Below are positions 1-10,431 of a DNA stretch of 64,000 nt, in pieces. Position 1 is the stretch's first letter. Every line of letters begins with the position of its first letter. The stretch comes from Nereocystis luetkeana. Its lineage: Eukaryota; Sar; Phaeophyceae; Laminariales; Laminariaceae. Below the pieces are notes generated by a model. That model saw nothing but the letters and a program-made list of their open reading frames with translations. It was not told the origin of the DNA and did no database searches. The stretch spans positions 1,736,001 to 1,800,000 of the forward strand of contig JARUPZ010000018.1 of assembly GCA_031213475.1 (NCBI GenBank), read 5' to 3'. The position numbers and the translations under genes were made by a program.

Positions 1-869
1 CCAGCCAACACAACCTAATCGCCGCCGGTGTTGGAATGTAGAGCTCCGATGCAACTGTGTGACCAATGTGCAGCATCGATAGATAGGATGCGGCGCCTGC
101 AGTGCACGGGTTTACCGGAAGCGTTCGTCTGCAGCTGGGCTGGACACTGGCCGGATCGACAACCTACACAGATACGTTAACGTGCCGCAATAGGCCATGC
201 TTCAAGATTATTACTAATACTGGAAAGACGCTGCAGCCATCACCCGACGTTGTCAAGACTCACCTCGCCAAGATGCCCCAGCCCCCACTGTTCCTCCCAA
301 ACACGGGGCGACAGCATGTATTCCCCCGGAGCGCTCATCTTAGCTCGCATTCCTGCGTGGAGACCCTTTTGTAGAAGACGATCAAGCGAGACACCAAGAG
401 CAAAAATGCGATATGACTAGGTGTGACGTGCGTTGTGTGGATATATGGCAGAGGGTAACACGACTACTGTAAGCACTATCCTACACCTGCCGCTTCGAAT
501 TATTCAATATGAGTCACCCGAACGCATAGCGGGGGGCCAAAACAAAGGAATGGGTTGGAGGCTATTTGTTTTAAAAGAAAACACGCGTTAGACTTGCAGC
601 ACGAGAAGTCTGCCAATAAAACAAACTGCTGCGTTCGACATTTTCTCGAGCTTGTGCCGAATACGACACTGTTTCAGACGAGCCCTCCACGCAACGCAGT
701 CGCTCTATTGCACAATACCAGGGTTCAATCATAATTACGCAGGCAGACCAACGCGTCAACGAAAACGACAACAGCTCCTTGCGGACGAAACTTGCCCTGA
801 CAAGCACCACGATAACATAGCAACACAGTCAAAGCTGCGCATGACACAGCGCAGGTTGAGGTGACTCAC
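1..869. other. Region downstream of the kinase exons; possible terminal exon
   Basis: No convincing complete gene is visible here. On the minus strand a small candidate exon lies at 352-264, bounded by a CTCCACGCAG acceptor and a GAG|GTGAGT donor, but in the phase required by the last secure kinase exon it meets a TGA after five codons. It is therefore either the true end of the kinase reading frame or unrelated. The C-terminal part of the kinase fold (subdomain XI with its arginine) was not found and may lie here or beyond the left edge. Confidence 0.3.
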
Positions 870-1034
870 GATCAGCCTCACGAGGTTCCGTCTGGCCTCG
901 CCCAAAGCGTTCTTGTCGGCTTGAGATTTGGATTTTTTCGCTCGTGCGAGGAGGATTTCCACGTTAGCCTCGGCGATGCGGAAAACCTCGGCATCTTCGG
1001 GAGGGCAGATAATGCCGTAGTGGCGCGATAGAAC
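870..1034 (-). CDS. Kinase gene exon 6 (alpha-helical C-lobe segment)
   Basis: Fifty-five codons run in phase 0 between a CACCGGCAG acceptor and an ATC|GTGAGT donor. The peptide begins VLSRHYGIICPPEDAEVFRI, continues with a Lys/Ala-rich helix and ends LGEARRNLVRLI. The PPEDAEVFR stretch and the following helices fit subdomains X-XI of the C-lobe, but no diagnostic motif is present, so membership rests on phase and position. Confidence 0.55.
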
Positions 1035-4000
1035 CTGCCGGTGCCGATTATTTGCAGAAACAGAACGTGCGTGCGCGCTGCAACTATGATGCCACGGCGA
1101 TTGCGCTTGAACAGCAACAACGCAAAACGTAAATGGAGCTTTCCTGGGACTTCATCTACCCCCTGAGTAGACAGAACAAAAACGCATCAAGTCGGGCAAA
1201 TGTATTGGAAACGGTCTTAATCCAAGTGATGACAATAACAGCTTACAGCGATGCCGTCGGAAAAGAAATAACATTGTCGCGTTTTCGGGTTGCACGCGGT
1301 GTTTATCGAATGTCTATAGCTTAGCTGTAAGTTCCTATCATACCATCGCTGCAATTGATGACACGTGTTTGGACGAGTCATCAAGCGAAACAACGTGCTC
1401 CGTTGTTGCTCACATCGCCGTCAGTGGGTCCCGCTGTCCGCCTGGTGATAGCCTGCAGTATGACGATAGCCATCGCCCACACGTCCATAGACCCGTCGAG
1501 AGTCACGACCTTGCCGAACATGGCGCTCATCACCTCCGGGGCTGCGTAGGCCATCGTTATCATCGCCACTTTGTCGGTGCCGGCTTCTGTCAAATGCAGG
1601 GCAAACATATTGATGTGAGCCGGGCGATAGAGCAACCCCAAAGGCAAGAAACACACATATAGGTTAAATAGTACGGCTCTGTATGCGGGAGTACGAACCC
1701 GATCGTGTAGGCCTACCTGTGTGGGGTTGCTCATGTTGGCAGTGGAGAACGAGGGCCAAAGGGGGGCAGGGCAAGGCTGTGGGCTCTATGGATTCTCAGA
1801 GCCTACGTATTTATCGCCTCGCAAATACGCGAACGTTGCAGCAACCAGAAACGCCACCACAGCGACACCACACCTCCCTACTCTACAACGCATGTGAATA
1901 CAAGGTCAAAAATAAATCTGCGTCGCTGGTGTGACACAGCCCCAATAAATCAAAGGAGTAGGTCAACACGTTTAATCGTCTGCGACGACCATGACTAAAA
2001 CACGCGTGCCACGCGAGTGCCGTCTACTTGAACGAGATGCGGGAGGCAAGACCAATGCTAGGCACTTTAAAGCCCTATCACGCATTCTGTCTCAACGTCG
2101 GTAATTCCCCAGTGCGCTATGCCCACTCCTCACAGCGATGTATACGCGTGTGAAAATCCATTTCGAGTATCAAAAATGCGATAAATTGTTGTATTCCTGT
2201 ACACGCCAAGCTCATGTACGGAGACGCGACAAGCACGCGGTGTTTTCCCTTTTCCTCGCACAAGGGTGGATTGACTATGGGTCAGCACCTAGGCTGCCAT
2301 CCCTGCTGGTGGTAGCGATGGTATACACCAGGTAGGGCGAATCTCGGCTGGTGTTTTTCACTTCCGTCGCCGCAAGTCCCAAAGAGCGCGAGCTGGTAAC
2401 AAAACTCGATGCAAAGCGACTTGGAGTGAGAATGCTGAACCCTCTGCGCGACAAATATAAATTAAATATAACTGGTACATGTTTATATGTGCATTCCGCA
2501 GTTTGATGCGTACTCACCTCCGGTCGAGCCAAAGTCGATGATCTTCACGCTTTGCAAGTCGTCGGAAACAACAATGTTCTTCGGCTTCACGTCGCCGTGG
2601 ACCAAGGATCTCTCGTGCATGTACGCCAAGCCTCTCGCTGCACCCAAACACAGTCTAGAAAAAACAACAACGAAGGGTTGATTAGGGAGGAGTTGGTACG
2701 GAGGAGGCAGTGTGGGGGGGCGACAAAAAAACGGGTTGTTAGTAGGTCATGTTTTTGTCGCGGTGTCGGGGCTGTGCAGAAGGTAGTGAGGTTATTTTGC
2801 CTTTTCATCGCTGGGGCGCTGAGTGCAATAGCAAGCAACGTTTCTGTATCGCACTGAGGAGCGGTTAATCTCAAACGCCAATCACTTCACGGAGACCAAA
2901 CGCTCGTGGGAAAAGGTGCGTACCCCAACCACGTACCATGTCGTCGTGACAGCTCTCCTCCATCAAAACACAGTATTCCTTAAACGATCATTCACAACGC
3001 CCTTTATTAATAGTAAGCTGTACCTGGTACATTTTTTGCGGCTCGTTGGACGCCCGACCGGCGTATTGCCCAATCCACCAGAAATAAAAAAAGTGTATGT
3101 GCGCAGTAAAACAGACTGAATGTCCCCGTGGGGTCGCATGGCATTAGACCCCCCGCCGAAATCGGCCTCCAACCCAAGGTGTGAAAAAACGTGTTCGGAC
3201 ATGATAAAAACCGGGTGTAGGAGCTACAGGCGCTAAGCGTTGAGCATTTCCGGGAAATAAAGGATGCCCATTTTTATCTTCTACACAATTTCAATAGACG
3301 AAAAGGTGGCAATACAAAAATCTCGCCGACCAAAGACACTCAGGGTTGCCTCAAGCACGGGATGGGGCACGGTTCAATAAACAATCACTCTCAAGAGCTG
3401 AGGCTAGGATTAGGGTCAAGGTCAAAGTTGAGGTTGACCCGGCCTACCATATATAACGAACAAATGCAGTCGTCTATAAACTTTTTTTTTCGCTCTTTCC
3501 CTTGCAGCAATGACAACCTTCAAACGGAGCACAAAAACATGTTGTTCGTTTCATAAGTTGGCGGGTACGAATGGGGCACAAGTAAGTGCGAACTAAACCT
3601 GGGCCGATCTGCATTTTACGCGTGCGTCGGGCCCCGCAGATATCTCACCCAACCATCTGCTCCCCAGACGCGTTGTCCAGTAAACGCTTGTCCTCGAGCA
3701 GCACCTGTAGGTCCCTGGACACTTTCTCCATGAAGGTCACGGAGAAAGTTTCCAGGGATCTCCACGCGCTGCTCGAGGACAAGCGTTTACTAGACAACGC
3801 GTCTGGGGAGCAGATAGTCGGGCCCCGAAGATATTTCTCATCCAACCATCTGGTCCCCAGACGCGTTGTCTAGTGGAGGCTTGTCCTTGGGCAGCGCCTG
3901 GAGATCCCTGGACGCTTTCTCCTTGACGTCATGGCGACAGTGTCCAGGGACTTCCAGGCGCTGCTCGAGGACAAACGTCTTATCGACAACGCATCTGAGA

Positions 4001-7000
4001 AGTAGATGGTTGGGTGAGAAGTATCTGCGGGGGCCGGCGCCGCGCAAAAAGAGATCGGCTCAGGTTTAGATGTAGTGCACGAACAAGCAGGCACTCTGTG
4101 TCGCACGAAGAAGCGGTTACTCTCAACCGCCAATTACTTGCCGGAGGTAAACCCTCCTGGGAACAGGTATCCCAACCACGTTTTAAGTGGTTTTGACAAC
4201 TCTGCACCACACCAACAGAACATTCTACATACGATCACCCACAATGCGATTTATTGATAGTGACCTACCTGTACCTGGTACGCTTTTTTGCGGCTCGCCG
4301 AACGCTCGGCCGGCGTAATGCGCAATCCACCAGAAGAAATAATGTGTATTAGCTATACAAAATTGACTGAATGCCCCCTGTAAGTTCGTATAACATATGC
4401 TCCCCACCGAAATAGGCTTCCAACGAAAGGTGTGAAAAAAGGGGTGCGGGCACGACTTACACCGGATGTAGGAGCTACAGGCTCTAAGTGTTGTGTATTT
4501 CCGGAAATGAAGGATTTCCGTTTTTATATTTCACTCAATATTGGCTAGACGAAAGGGTGGCAACACGAAAAATCCACCGACCCAGACCACCCAGGGTTTC
4601 CTCAAGTCGCGCGATGGCGCGCGTTTCCATGAACAATGGCTCTCTAGGGCTGAAGCTAGGGGTAGGGTCAACGTCGAGATGAAGGTTGAGCTGGCCTGCT
4701 ACAACAAACAGTTGCCGTTTCCAAAAACATATTGTTTCCTGCCTCTCCTTTGCAGTACTGACACTCTCCGATCATGACACGAAAAAACGATGTTCGCTAC
4801 ACAAGTCTCCGCGTGCGAATGGAGCACAAGTAAGTTCAATAACCTGAGCTGATCTGTTTTTTCCGCGGCGTCGAGCCCTGTAGACATTCCTCACCGAACC
4901 ATCTTTTCCCCAGATGCGTTGTCGAGGACACGCTTGTCGCCAAGCAGCGCGTGGAGGTCCCTAGCCACTTTCTCCATGACGATCGTCCTCTTCGTGATGT
5001 TGGTGGAGAAGACATCAATAATGTTCGGGTGGCAAAGCGGCATCAGCCTGTCGAGAAACAAGCCGAGTGGGGAGTGTACTCATTGTCATGCGCGGTCGTA
5101 GTCGTTTGACCGTATACCCTCGCATCCTACAATGCCAGAACGGATATACATTTACGTGACCGTAGGCAGCCTGTGAGTGATCGAAGCCGAAAAATAAAAG
5201 AACAGACTACGTGCTAATCGTACCTTGCCATCGCGCGAATCTCCCTCAAACCATTGGCTTCCTCTCCCTGCGTTGACCGTCCACAGCAGTGCGAGGATCA
5301 GATGTAATGCATGAAGATCAAGTGGTTGCATGGGGGCACAAAAGACTTGCGTGGATGTTTCGGATGCAAACTAAATACACCTTAAAGAGTGTACGCGCAC
5401 AGCGCAAGCACGACTGCGATACTGCGCATAAAACTCAAGCTTGGCACGATGATAGAGACGATTCGGCCTCGTATAGGCGGAATATTACAGCCATGGTTCG
5501 CTCGCGACAGAAAAATTTAACCCCGTGGCATTCTGATACAGAACAAGAATCATCCCATGAGGACGGAACGACACGCGGCACTACGCGCACGCTCAGATGC
5601 TCCGAAGGCATTCATGTCGAAGAAAGCGTGCACCATTACGCTTGCGCGATAACCACGGCGTCGTCGCTCGTATTGCCGTACCGACATACCTGAATATGGC
5701 TGTCACCAACAACAGTCTCAAGTGCCGACATAGAAGGTCGAAAATCCTCGACATGTACAAAAAACATAACCGTATATACGGAGGCGATAAACCGTCTGCC
5801 ACCATTGCACGGACTACGTGGGCCCGTCTTTTCCTCTGGCACGACCTCTGTCGTGTGAACGTCGCCACTAATATAGCATAGCCACCGCTAGGAACTCACA
5901 CAGCACGATATTTATAGCTGTACGGAACTTGTGAGCGTTGGTATGGCGTATGGCGGACTCTTCGGGCACAAAAGGGGTCCATGATGTATGTGCTCGGCGC
6001 CGTCAAAAACAACAACTCGCAATCGTTCAAAGTAATATGGTGCTCACCTTTTTAAACGTCTTGAGAACGACACCGGCGCCCGCGGTGAAGCTCAGCAATT
6101 CTTCCTGCAGATCACAGTCCACCATCTCGAGCTCAAAAATGTCTCCGCCCCCCCCGCCTCCAATCCTCTTCCCCTTCGTCACCTCGCCCTCGTTCATGTC
6201 GCTAAGCGACGCCATGAAGCCCACTCCTTCCGCCTGGTGCAGCACTTCCGTGCGAGCCGACGTTACTTGGACCTGTTCCTTGGAAAGGGTAGCCCGTACT
6301 TCCTCGGAATCCTCGTAACATTCCGACGACGAGGCAGAACAACAACAAGAAGAAGAACAAGAACAAGAAGACGAGGACGAGGAGGGGGAGGAAGAGCAAG
6401 ACGCGCAGTTGCTCATGATGTGCGCTGGTAAGTCCTTCTCTGCCTGCGCCTGGGGGATGGAGGGGGAGGACGAGCAGGACGCCCAATTGTTCACGATGTG
6501 CTGAGGCAGAACGTTGTCGGTCTGCGCCCGGGGAATAAAGGAAAGGGAAGAATCGGGTGTGGTGGAAGCAACCTCCGCCTCTTCGTGGTCTGAATCGCCC
6601 CCCTCTGAATAATCCTTGTCGGAGCCATCCGTGTTGGAGTCGTACTTGTCGGAGTCTTCCTCGCCTGAAGCGCCATTTATTAGCGCCGAGCGTTCAGAGT
6701 CAGACTGAAGGGCTGGGGGGGCTGAAGGTGAAGTGGATGTGCTGCACATGGCCGTCGCTTCGCATGATGACTGTTCATTGTCTGGAGATGAAGGAGCAAC
6801 GAGGCTCGACGGGTCGGGAGTACTACCAGTTTCCGTTTTCGGAGCCATCGCTGCTTTCGTCTTGACGAGAGGTCCGGACAATAGGTCGGATACATCGGAT
6901 TCCGGAGCGATTTCCGCTGTCGTCTTTGTAAGAGCGGTGTGAAACGTCGAGGGCTTCAGCGACGAAGACGAAGAAGGCCTCGGGGCCTCGTCTCCGTCGT

Positions 7001-7052
7001 TTGCATGTCCATCGAAGGTGATCGTCTCCTCGTTGGTGTCGACGACTGCCAT
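870..7052 (-). CDS. Protein kinase gene (multi-exon, C-terminus unresolved)
   Basis: This gene encodes a putative Ser/Thr-type protein kinase. Six exons were placed by motif and splice phase: 7052-6048, 5267-5224, 5047-4895, 2654-2518, 1586-1414 and 1034-870. Every junction has an AG acceptor and GT donor and the phases match (0, 2, 2, 1, 0). The N-terminal 290 residues are Ser/Glu-rich and look disordered. The kinase fold then shows a glycine-rich loop (IGGGGGGDIF), the ATP lysine (VVLKTFKK), the C-helix (LREIRAMARLM), HPNIIDVF, the catalytic loop HGDVKPKNIVV, IIDFGSTG, YAAPEV and DVWAMAIV. The catalytic loop has HGD instead of HRD, so it is a non-RD kinase. The region between the DFG and APE motifs is short. 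The stop codon is unresolved. The kinase assignment is secure; substrate and family are not known. The long intron 3 (4894-2655) contains duplicated exon fragments. Confidence 0.8.
1414..1586 (-). CDS. Kinase gene exon 5 (APE, subdomain IX)
   Basis: The acceptor is ATTTGACAG and the donor GAT|GTGAGC. The peptide contains AMITMAYAAPEVMSAMFG and SMDVWAMAIVILQAI, which are the APE motif and the invariant Asp-Trp of subdomain IX. It joins exon 4 in phase 1 without a stop. Confidence 0.8.
2518..2654 (-). CDS. Kinase gene exon 4 (catalytic loop and DFG)
   Basis: The acceptor is TTTTTTCTAG and the donor GTGAGT. It encodes LCLGAARGLAYMHERSLVHG followed by DVKPKNIVV and KIIDFGSTG. The catalytic Asp, Lys and Asn and the DFG aspartate are all present. 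The HRD arginine is replaced by glycine. Confidence 0.85.
2850..4930. repeat. ~1.25-kb tandem duplication inside the kinase gene
   Basis: Segment 2850-3690 is repeated at about 4100-4930 with an offset near 1250 bases. Matched landmarks are GTAGGAGCTACAGG (3215 and 4465), AACGCT/CTCGGCCGGCGTA (about 3050 and 4310), CAAGTAAGT (3580 and 4828), and the kinase exon-3 sequence (3650 and 4900). The copies have diverged by substitutions and small indels, so the event is not recent. Confidence 0.75.
3640..4050. repeat. Two consecutive inverted repeats built from kinase exon 3
   Basis: Four fragments of ~85-100 bases, each matching the 3' part of kinase exon 3 plus its donor region, lie in alternating orientation: 3640-3735 (minus), 3740-3840 (plus), 3843-3925 (minus) and 3932-4050 (plus). 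Each neighbouring pair forms a near-perfect inverted repeat with a loop of only a few bases. The recurring peptide is close to LLEDKRLLDNASGEQ in both strands. They lie in intron 3 of the same kinase gene, so its pre-mRNA could fold into two hairpins. Confidence 0.8.
4895..5047 (-). CDS. Kinase gene exon 3 (subdomains III-V)
   Basis: The acceptor is TTTCTCGACAG and the donor GTGAGG. The translation runs LMPLCHPNIIDVF ... TIVMEKVARDLHALL ... NASGEKMV. HPNI and the hinge-like VMEKV are typical of kinase subdomains IV-V. The 3' part of this exon is the source of the fragments duplicated at 3640-4050. Confidence 0.8.
5224..5267 (-). CDS. Kinase gene exon 2 (44-nt micro-exon, C-helix)
   Basis: This micro-exon lies between an ACGCAG acceptor and an AAG|GTACGA donor. 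It translates as GEEANGLREIRAMA plus two bases, supplies the expected C-helix between the ATP lysine and HPNI, and converts phase 0 to phase 2 exactly as exon 3 requires. That fit is the main support for an exon this short. Confidence 0.7.
5268..6047. other. Kinase intron 1
   Basis: This is intron sequence between the GTGAGC donor below 6048 and the micro-exon acceptor. No further exon, repeat or RNA gene is evident. Confidence 0.5.
6048..7052 (-). CDS. Kinase gene exon 1: acidic/serine-rich N-terminus and glycine loop
   Basis: The ATG at 7052 opens 335 codons ending at AAG|GTGAGC in phase 0. The first ~290 residues are rich in Ser, Asp, Glu and Pro, with a run of serines and cysteines around residue 215 and two similar segments (NNWASCSSSPS and SNCASCSSSPS) that look like an internal duplication. 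The last ~40 residues carry the glycine-rich nucleotide loop and the conserved lysine of kinase subdomains I-II. Confidence 0.75.
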
Positions 7053-7616
7053 CGTTTGCCTGTTTGACCTGTAAACGGCATTGTCGTTATGCAGGAGGCA
7101 CGAGTCGTTTTATTCATTCACCCCTTTCGCATATCACCCACGCTTTTAGGAAAGATAACTTGAAATTAGGGTTGAGGCATTGTTGCCGTAGTAAACATGG
7201 GTTTACGGGGACTGGAGTACGAGTAAAAACCGGCGCAAGAGCGCGATAATCGTGGACGGCACTATTGGCACGAAGAACACCCTAAACAGGGGTACGACTC
7301 AGCCTCAATGAACTATCTACCAACCGCAGCCATGTCTCACGAAACTAATTCCGTGATGGTAGTCTGTCGGGCGCATGCCGTGCCACGGTGGGGGTTACCT
7401 TTGCGAGCCCAAAATCAAATCCCAGTGACGGTTGGAACTCCGCAACTGAGGAGCTACCTATCATGTGTATTGTCTTCGGATCCGGTGTGTACGTACTTTA
7501 TTTCACAGCGTCTTACTATTTGTTCGTTAGATACGTACGTACCACATATGTTTACGTAGCCCGATGGGATCTTGTGTCGGGTCTTCTCTCTTGCCGTTTT
7601 TTTTCTGAAAGTCGCT
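7053..7616. other. Intergenic sequence upstream of the kinase gene
   Basis: This interval should hold the promoter of the minus-strand kinase gene. No TATA-like element or other recognisable signal can be assigned. No coding exon is seen. Confidence 0.3.
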
Positions 7617-7980
7617 TGGTGGGATATATAGGGTATACAAAGAGCTACTCAAGTCAATAGCCTCAGAAGAAATTTTGGGTGCTATAATTACAGAAATACC
7701 CCCATATACTGCACAGTAGCCCGCATCAGATCTTACAAGGCGGCCGGCGGCTACTTCTAGCCTGAGATATTCCAGCTCTTTCTGCACCTCTGACACATTG
7801 GAGTCCCCACCCTTACCCCGGCCCCCGAGGGCGAGCATTCTTGTGGGGGACATGGGTCGCTCGAATGTTGTCACGACGAGCATGTATTTTCTCAAAGACA
7901 GCTCCCGCAGCCACGGTTGCTCCACAGGGTAGATTTTCTTATCGTCCGCCCATTATACTCCCGGTTTCACGACGAGAAAA
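7617..7980 (-). repeat. Interspersed repeat family X, copy 1
   Basis: The copy begins with GGTATACAAAGAGCTACTCA, a block repeated in inverted or direct form at 8800-8905 and 10780-10870. On the minus strand it carries a short frame including VQKELEYLRLEVAAGRLVR, a coiled-coil-like peptide. The block at 7860-7976 reappears inverted at 8200-8330, so copies 1 and 2 form a large interrupted inverted repeat. No transposase is visible, and the element class is unknown. Confidence 0.55.
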
Positions 7981-8194
7981 CCGCGCTTTTTTATCTTCGA
8001 CACCTTTGATTTTTAACTCTTTTTCGGCACCCTGGTGACTTGTACTGTATCTTCAGGTCAACTGGGGCACGAGATTAAGGTGCGAGGGTGTCGTAAAATA
8101 ACATAAAACAGAGGGGGTCGTCGGTATAAAATCCGTCGTTATTGGTTCGAATCCATCAGATGCTATAGCCCGATCTCCCGTCGAAGTGAACTTG

Positions 8195-8910
8195 GGTCGA
8201 CCGCCTAGAGGAATTTCCCCCCGCGCGACCGGAAATACAATGGGCAGACGACAGCAAAATCTGCATCGTAGACCAACCGTGGTTGCCGAAGCTGTGCTCG
8301 ACAAAATATAACCTTGTCGTGACAACATCTGAGCGGCCCATCACTCCCACAAGTCATATCGCCCTCCGGCGCTAGAGTGGAGTGTCGGGTGCGGGGGTCG
8401 AGATGGGGGTGCGAGCTTCACCGCAAAAAACATACATAAAGTGCTGGAAGGCGTCAGACCAGAGGTAACCGCCGGCCGCCCTGCCGCTGCTCGAGCTGGT
8501 GAGCCGTGCGTTCAGGTGTTCGACTCGCTTCTCCAAGTACGAGCTCGAACACGTCAAGTCTCACCTGAACCAGGTCATCAAGGGGCGAGCAACCGCCACC
8601 TTCTTATTGAACCAGGAAGATGAACTCCGGAAGGAGGACGCCGACCGGCACGTGGTAAAATTGGCGGAGAGGAGGCTAGAGCTACCTTACTTAGTTGCCT
8701 GATTGCCTTGCGTTTTCTCGCACACAGTCGCCCCCACTAACGTATGTATATCGTCGCTGGTCCACAGTGTACGCTGTACAGCCCCGGTAAGATCTGACGC
8801 GAGCTACGGTGCGGTATACAGGGGTATTTATGTCTTTATAGCACCCACTATTTCTGAGGCTATTGGCGTGAGGAGCTATTAAATACCTAATATACCCCAA
8901 CAACCGACAT
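8195..8910 (+). repeat. Interspersed repeat family X, copy 2 (inverted relative to copy 1)
   Basis: The plus strand carries a peptide frame at 8540-8702 with LNQVIKGRATATFLLNQ and EDADRHVVKLAERRLEL. This parallels LNQAIKGRAMALLLLN and HDADRHKVELEKVRL in the 438-codon frame of copy 3. The copy ends with the ATACCCC-type block at 8800-8905, inverted with respect to 7617-7700. It looks like a decayed copy of the same mobile or duplicated gene segment. Confidence 0.55.
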
Positions 8911-9525
8911 TCAGAAGAAAAAAGGTACGTAAGCTAACACAGACGCCCTTCGAACCACCGAAATCCCAACCACCACCCGTTGGCTTGATTGCATTATCGC
9001 GTCTAAGTTTTCCCCTTCGCCGGAAGGTAAAACAAACTAGAAGAAATGCAGGGCGACTCTCATCTAACATACATCATGCTACTGTTGAGAGACTTCGCAC
9101 CGGGCCTGGGTTTGTTGGAACGCGACCCACGTCGCCGTCAGCTTTTCCAGGCGCGCCGCACATGGCGACCGCGCTACGTCCTCCGTCGCTTGCGCTCCAT
9201 TCCCGTTCGAACGAGTCTGTTTTTCCCCAGCAAAAAAAAACACACACAGACAGGCTGGGGCTGAACACAGCTGAAAAGATTGCATCCAAGTAGTCGTGCC
9301 GTTGGATACCTAACTGTCGCCGACGAAAGCACATTGCCTCCTATCTACAATGACCCCACATATTGTCGCCGTACGTACACTAACTGTCGCGCAATAGCAC
9401 AAAAGTAACCGCATCGTGAATGCAGTTATTCGTGGTTATTGCTCAACCATCGGTGGCAAGGGCAGACAAGTGGCCCTCCGTTTGATTTCGCAGAGGCGTC
9501 CAGATGTGTGCTTACGGTCTTTAGG
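8911..9525. other. Non-coding spacer within the family X cluster
   Basis: No gene or clear repeat is seen. Short open frames are present but have no start context, splice signals or recognisable motifs. Confidence 0.3.
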
Positions 9526-9590
9526 GGTATGTAGCTCCTATTTTTTCTGAGGCTCCTCTGCTCGAGAAATGTCTATAACCTCAACCAGCA
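9525..9590 (+). repeat. Family X terminal fragment
   Basis: A short stretch (GTAGCTCCTATTTTTTCTGA and following bases) resembles the terminal block at 8830-8880. It appears to be a remnant of the family X end. Confidence 0.35.
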
Positions 9591-9775
9591 ATAACCAACC
9601 TTTCGTGAAAAAAATAGTAGGCTAAGCCCGACACACAACCTATCCCATAGTAGGCTAGGTCCCTGGACGGATCCATTCAACAAAAGTGACATCGGATCCA
9701 AATTTAATGGTTAGTCTGAGCGTTGAGGGCTTCCCCTCCGTCAGTAAGGAGTTGTTTGAGCTCATACATGCAAAC

Positions 9776-10215
9776 CCTAATTGAAGCTCCTAGCATAGCC
9801 CGGCCCGGCAGTACGACCCCTATCGTAGCACGCCTCATCATAAGTGCAACCCCTAATTGCAATCCCCGAATTTCAACCCCTACCGCAGCCCGACCCCGCA
9901 GCGCAACCCCTATCGCAGCACGCCTCCTCATAGCTGCAACCCCTAGTTGCGATCCTCTAATTGCAACCCCCTAGTTACAACCACTAGTTGCAGACCCTAA
10001 TTGCAACCACTAGCTGCAATCCCTGACCAGAACCCCCTACTTGCAGCCCCCTTTTGAAACCCCTGCCTGGCCCGGCAGTGCGACCCCTATCGTAGTACGC
10101 CTCCTTACAAGTGCACCTCCTAATTGCAATCCCTGAATAGAAAGCCCTAATTGCAATCCCTGAATAGAAAGCCCTAATTGCAATCCCCTAATTTCAACCC
10201 CTACCGTAGCCCGGC
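9776..10215. repeat. Degenerate minisatellite, core CCCTAATTGCAA
   Basis: About twenty irregular repeats of a 12-19-base unit run through this interval. Typical variants are CAACCCCTAATTGCAA and CCCTGAATAGAAAGCC. A larger unit containing AGCCCGGCCCGGCAGT recurs at 9798, 10063 and 10206. The CCCTAA core recalls telomere-type repeats, but the spacing is irregular and the array is internal, so it is best called a minisatellite. Confidence 0.65.
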
Positions 10216-10257
10216 CCGGCAGTGTGACCTCGAACGCGCTCTTCCTTCGGCATTTAC

Positions 10258-10431
10258 CTGAATGGGAGGCGCGGAAATGCTGGCCGGTGGTGGTGACCGT
10301 GCTCCCAGCTGCTCCCTCAGCGCAGAAACGAGGAGCTGACTCTTGGCAAGCTCGCCCTCGGCGGCTGCGAGCTTGATGCGCATCTGTTCCAGGCTTGACT
10401 CGTACTCGCAGATTTTTCCACGCCTGCTCAT
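10258..10431 (-). CDS. Possible first exon of a coiled-coil protein
   Basis: The ATG at 10431 opens exactly 58 codons ending at CAG|GTAAAT, in phase 0. The peptide starts MSRRGKICEYESSLEQMRIK and continues with heptad-like leucines (LAAAEGELAKSQLLVSALRE), then a Pro/Ser tail. Low-complexity linker sequence follows downstream on the minus strand, and a partner exon was not identified. It sits inside the family X cluster and may belong to that element. Its function is unknown. Confidence 0.4.

Noticed and set aside
2275..2532. Additional kinase exon between 2450 and 2300 (SRSLGLAATEVKNTSRDSPY)
   Set aside because: Exons 4 and 5 already join in phase across the DFG-APE segment, and inserting this piece finds no matching phase with good splice sites.
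9776..10215. Interstitial telomere
   Set aside because: CCCTAA words are not in an uninterrupted tandem and the unit length varies.
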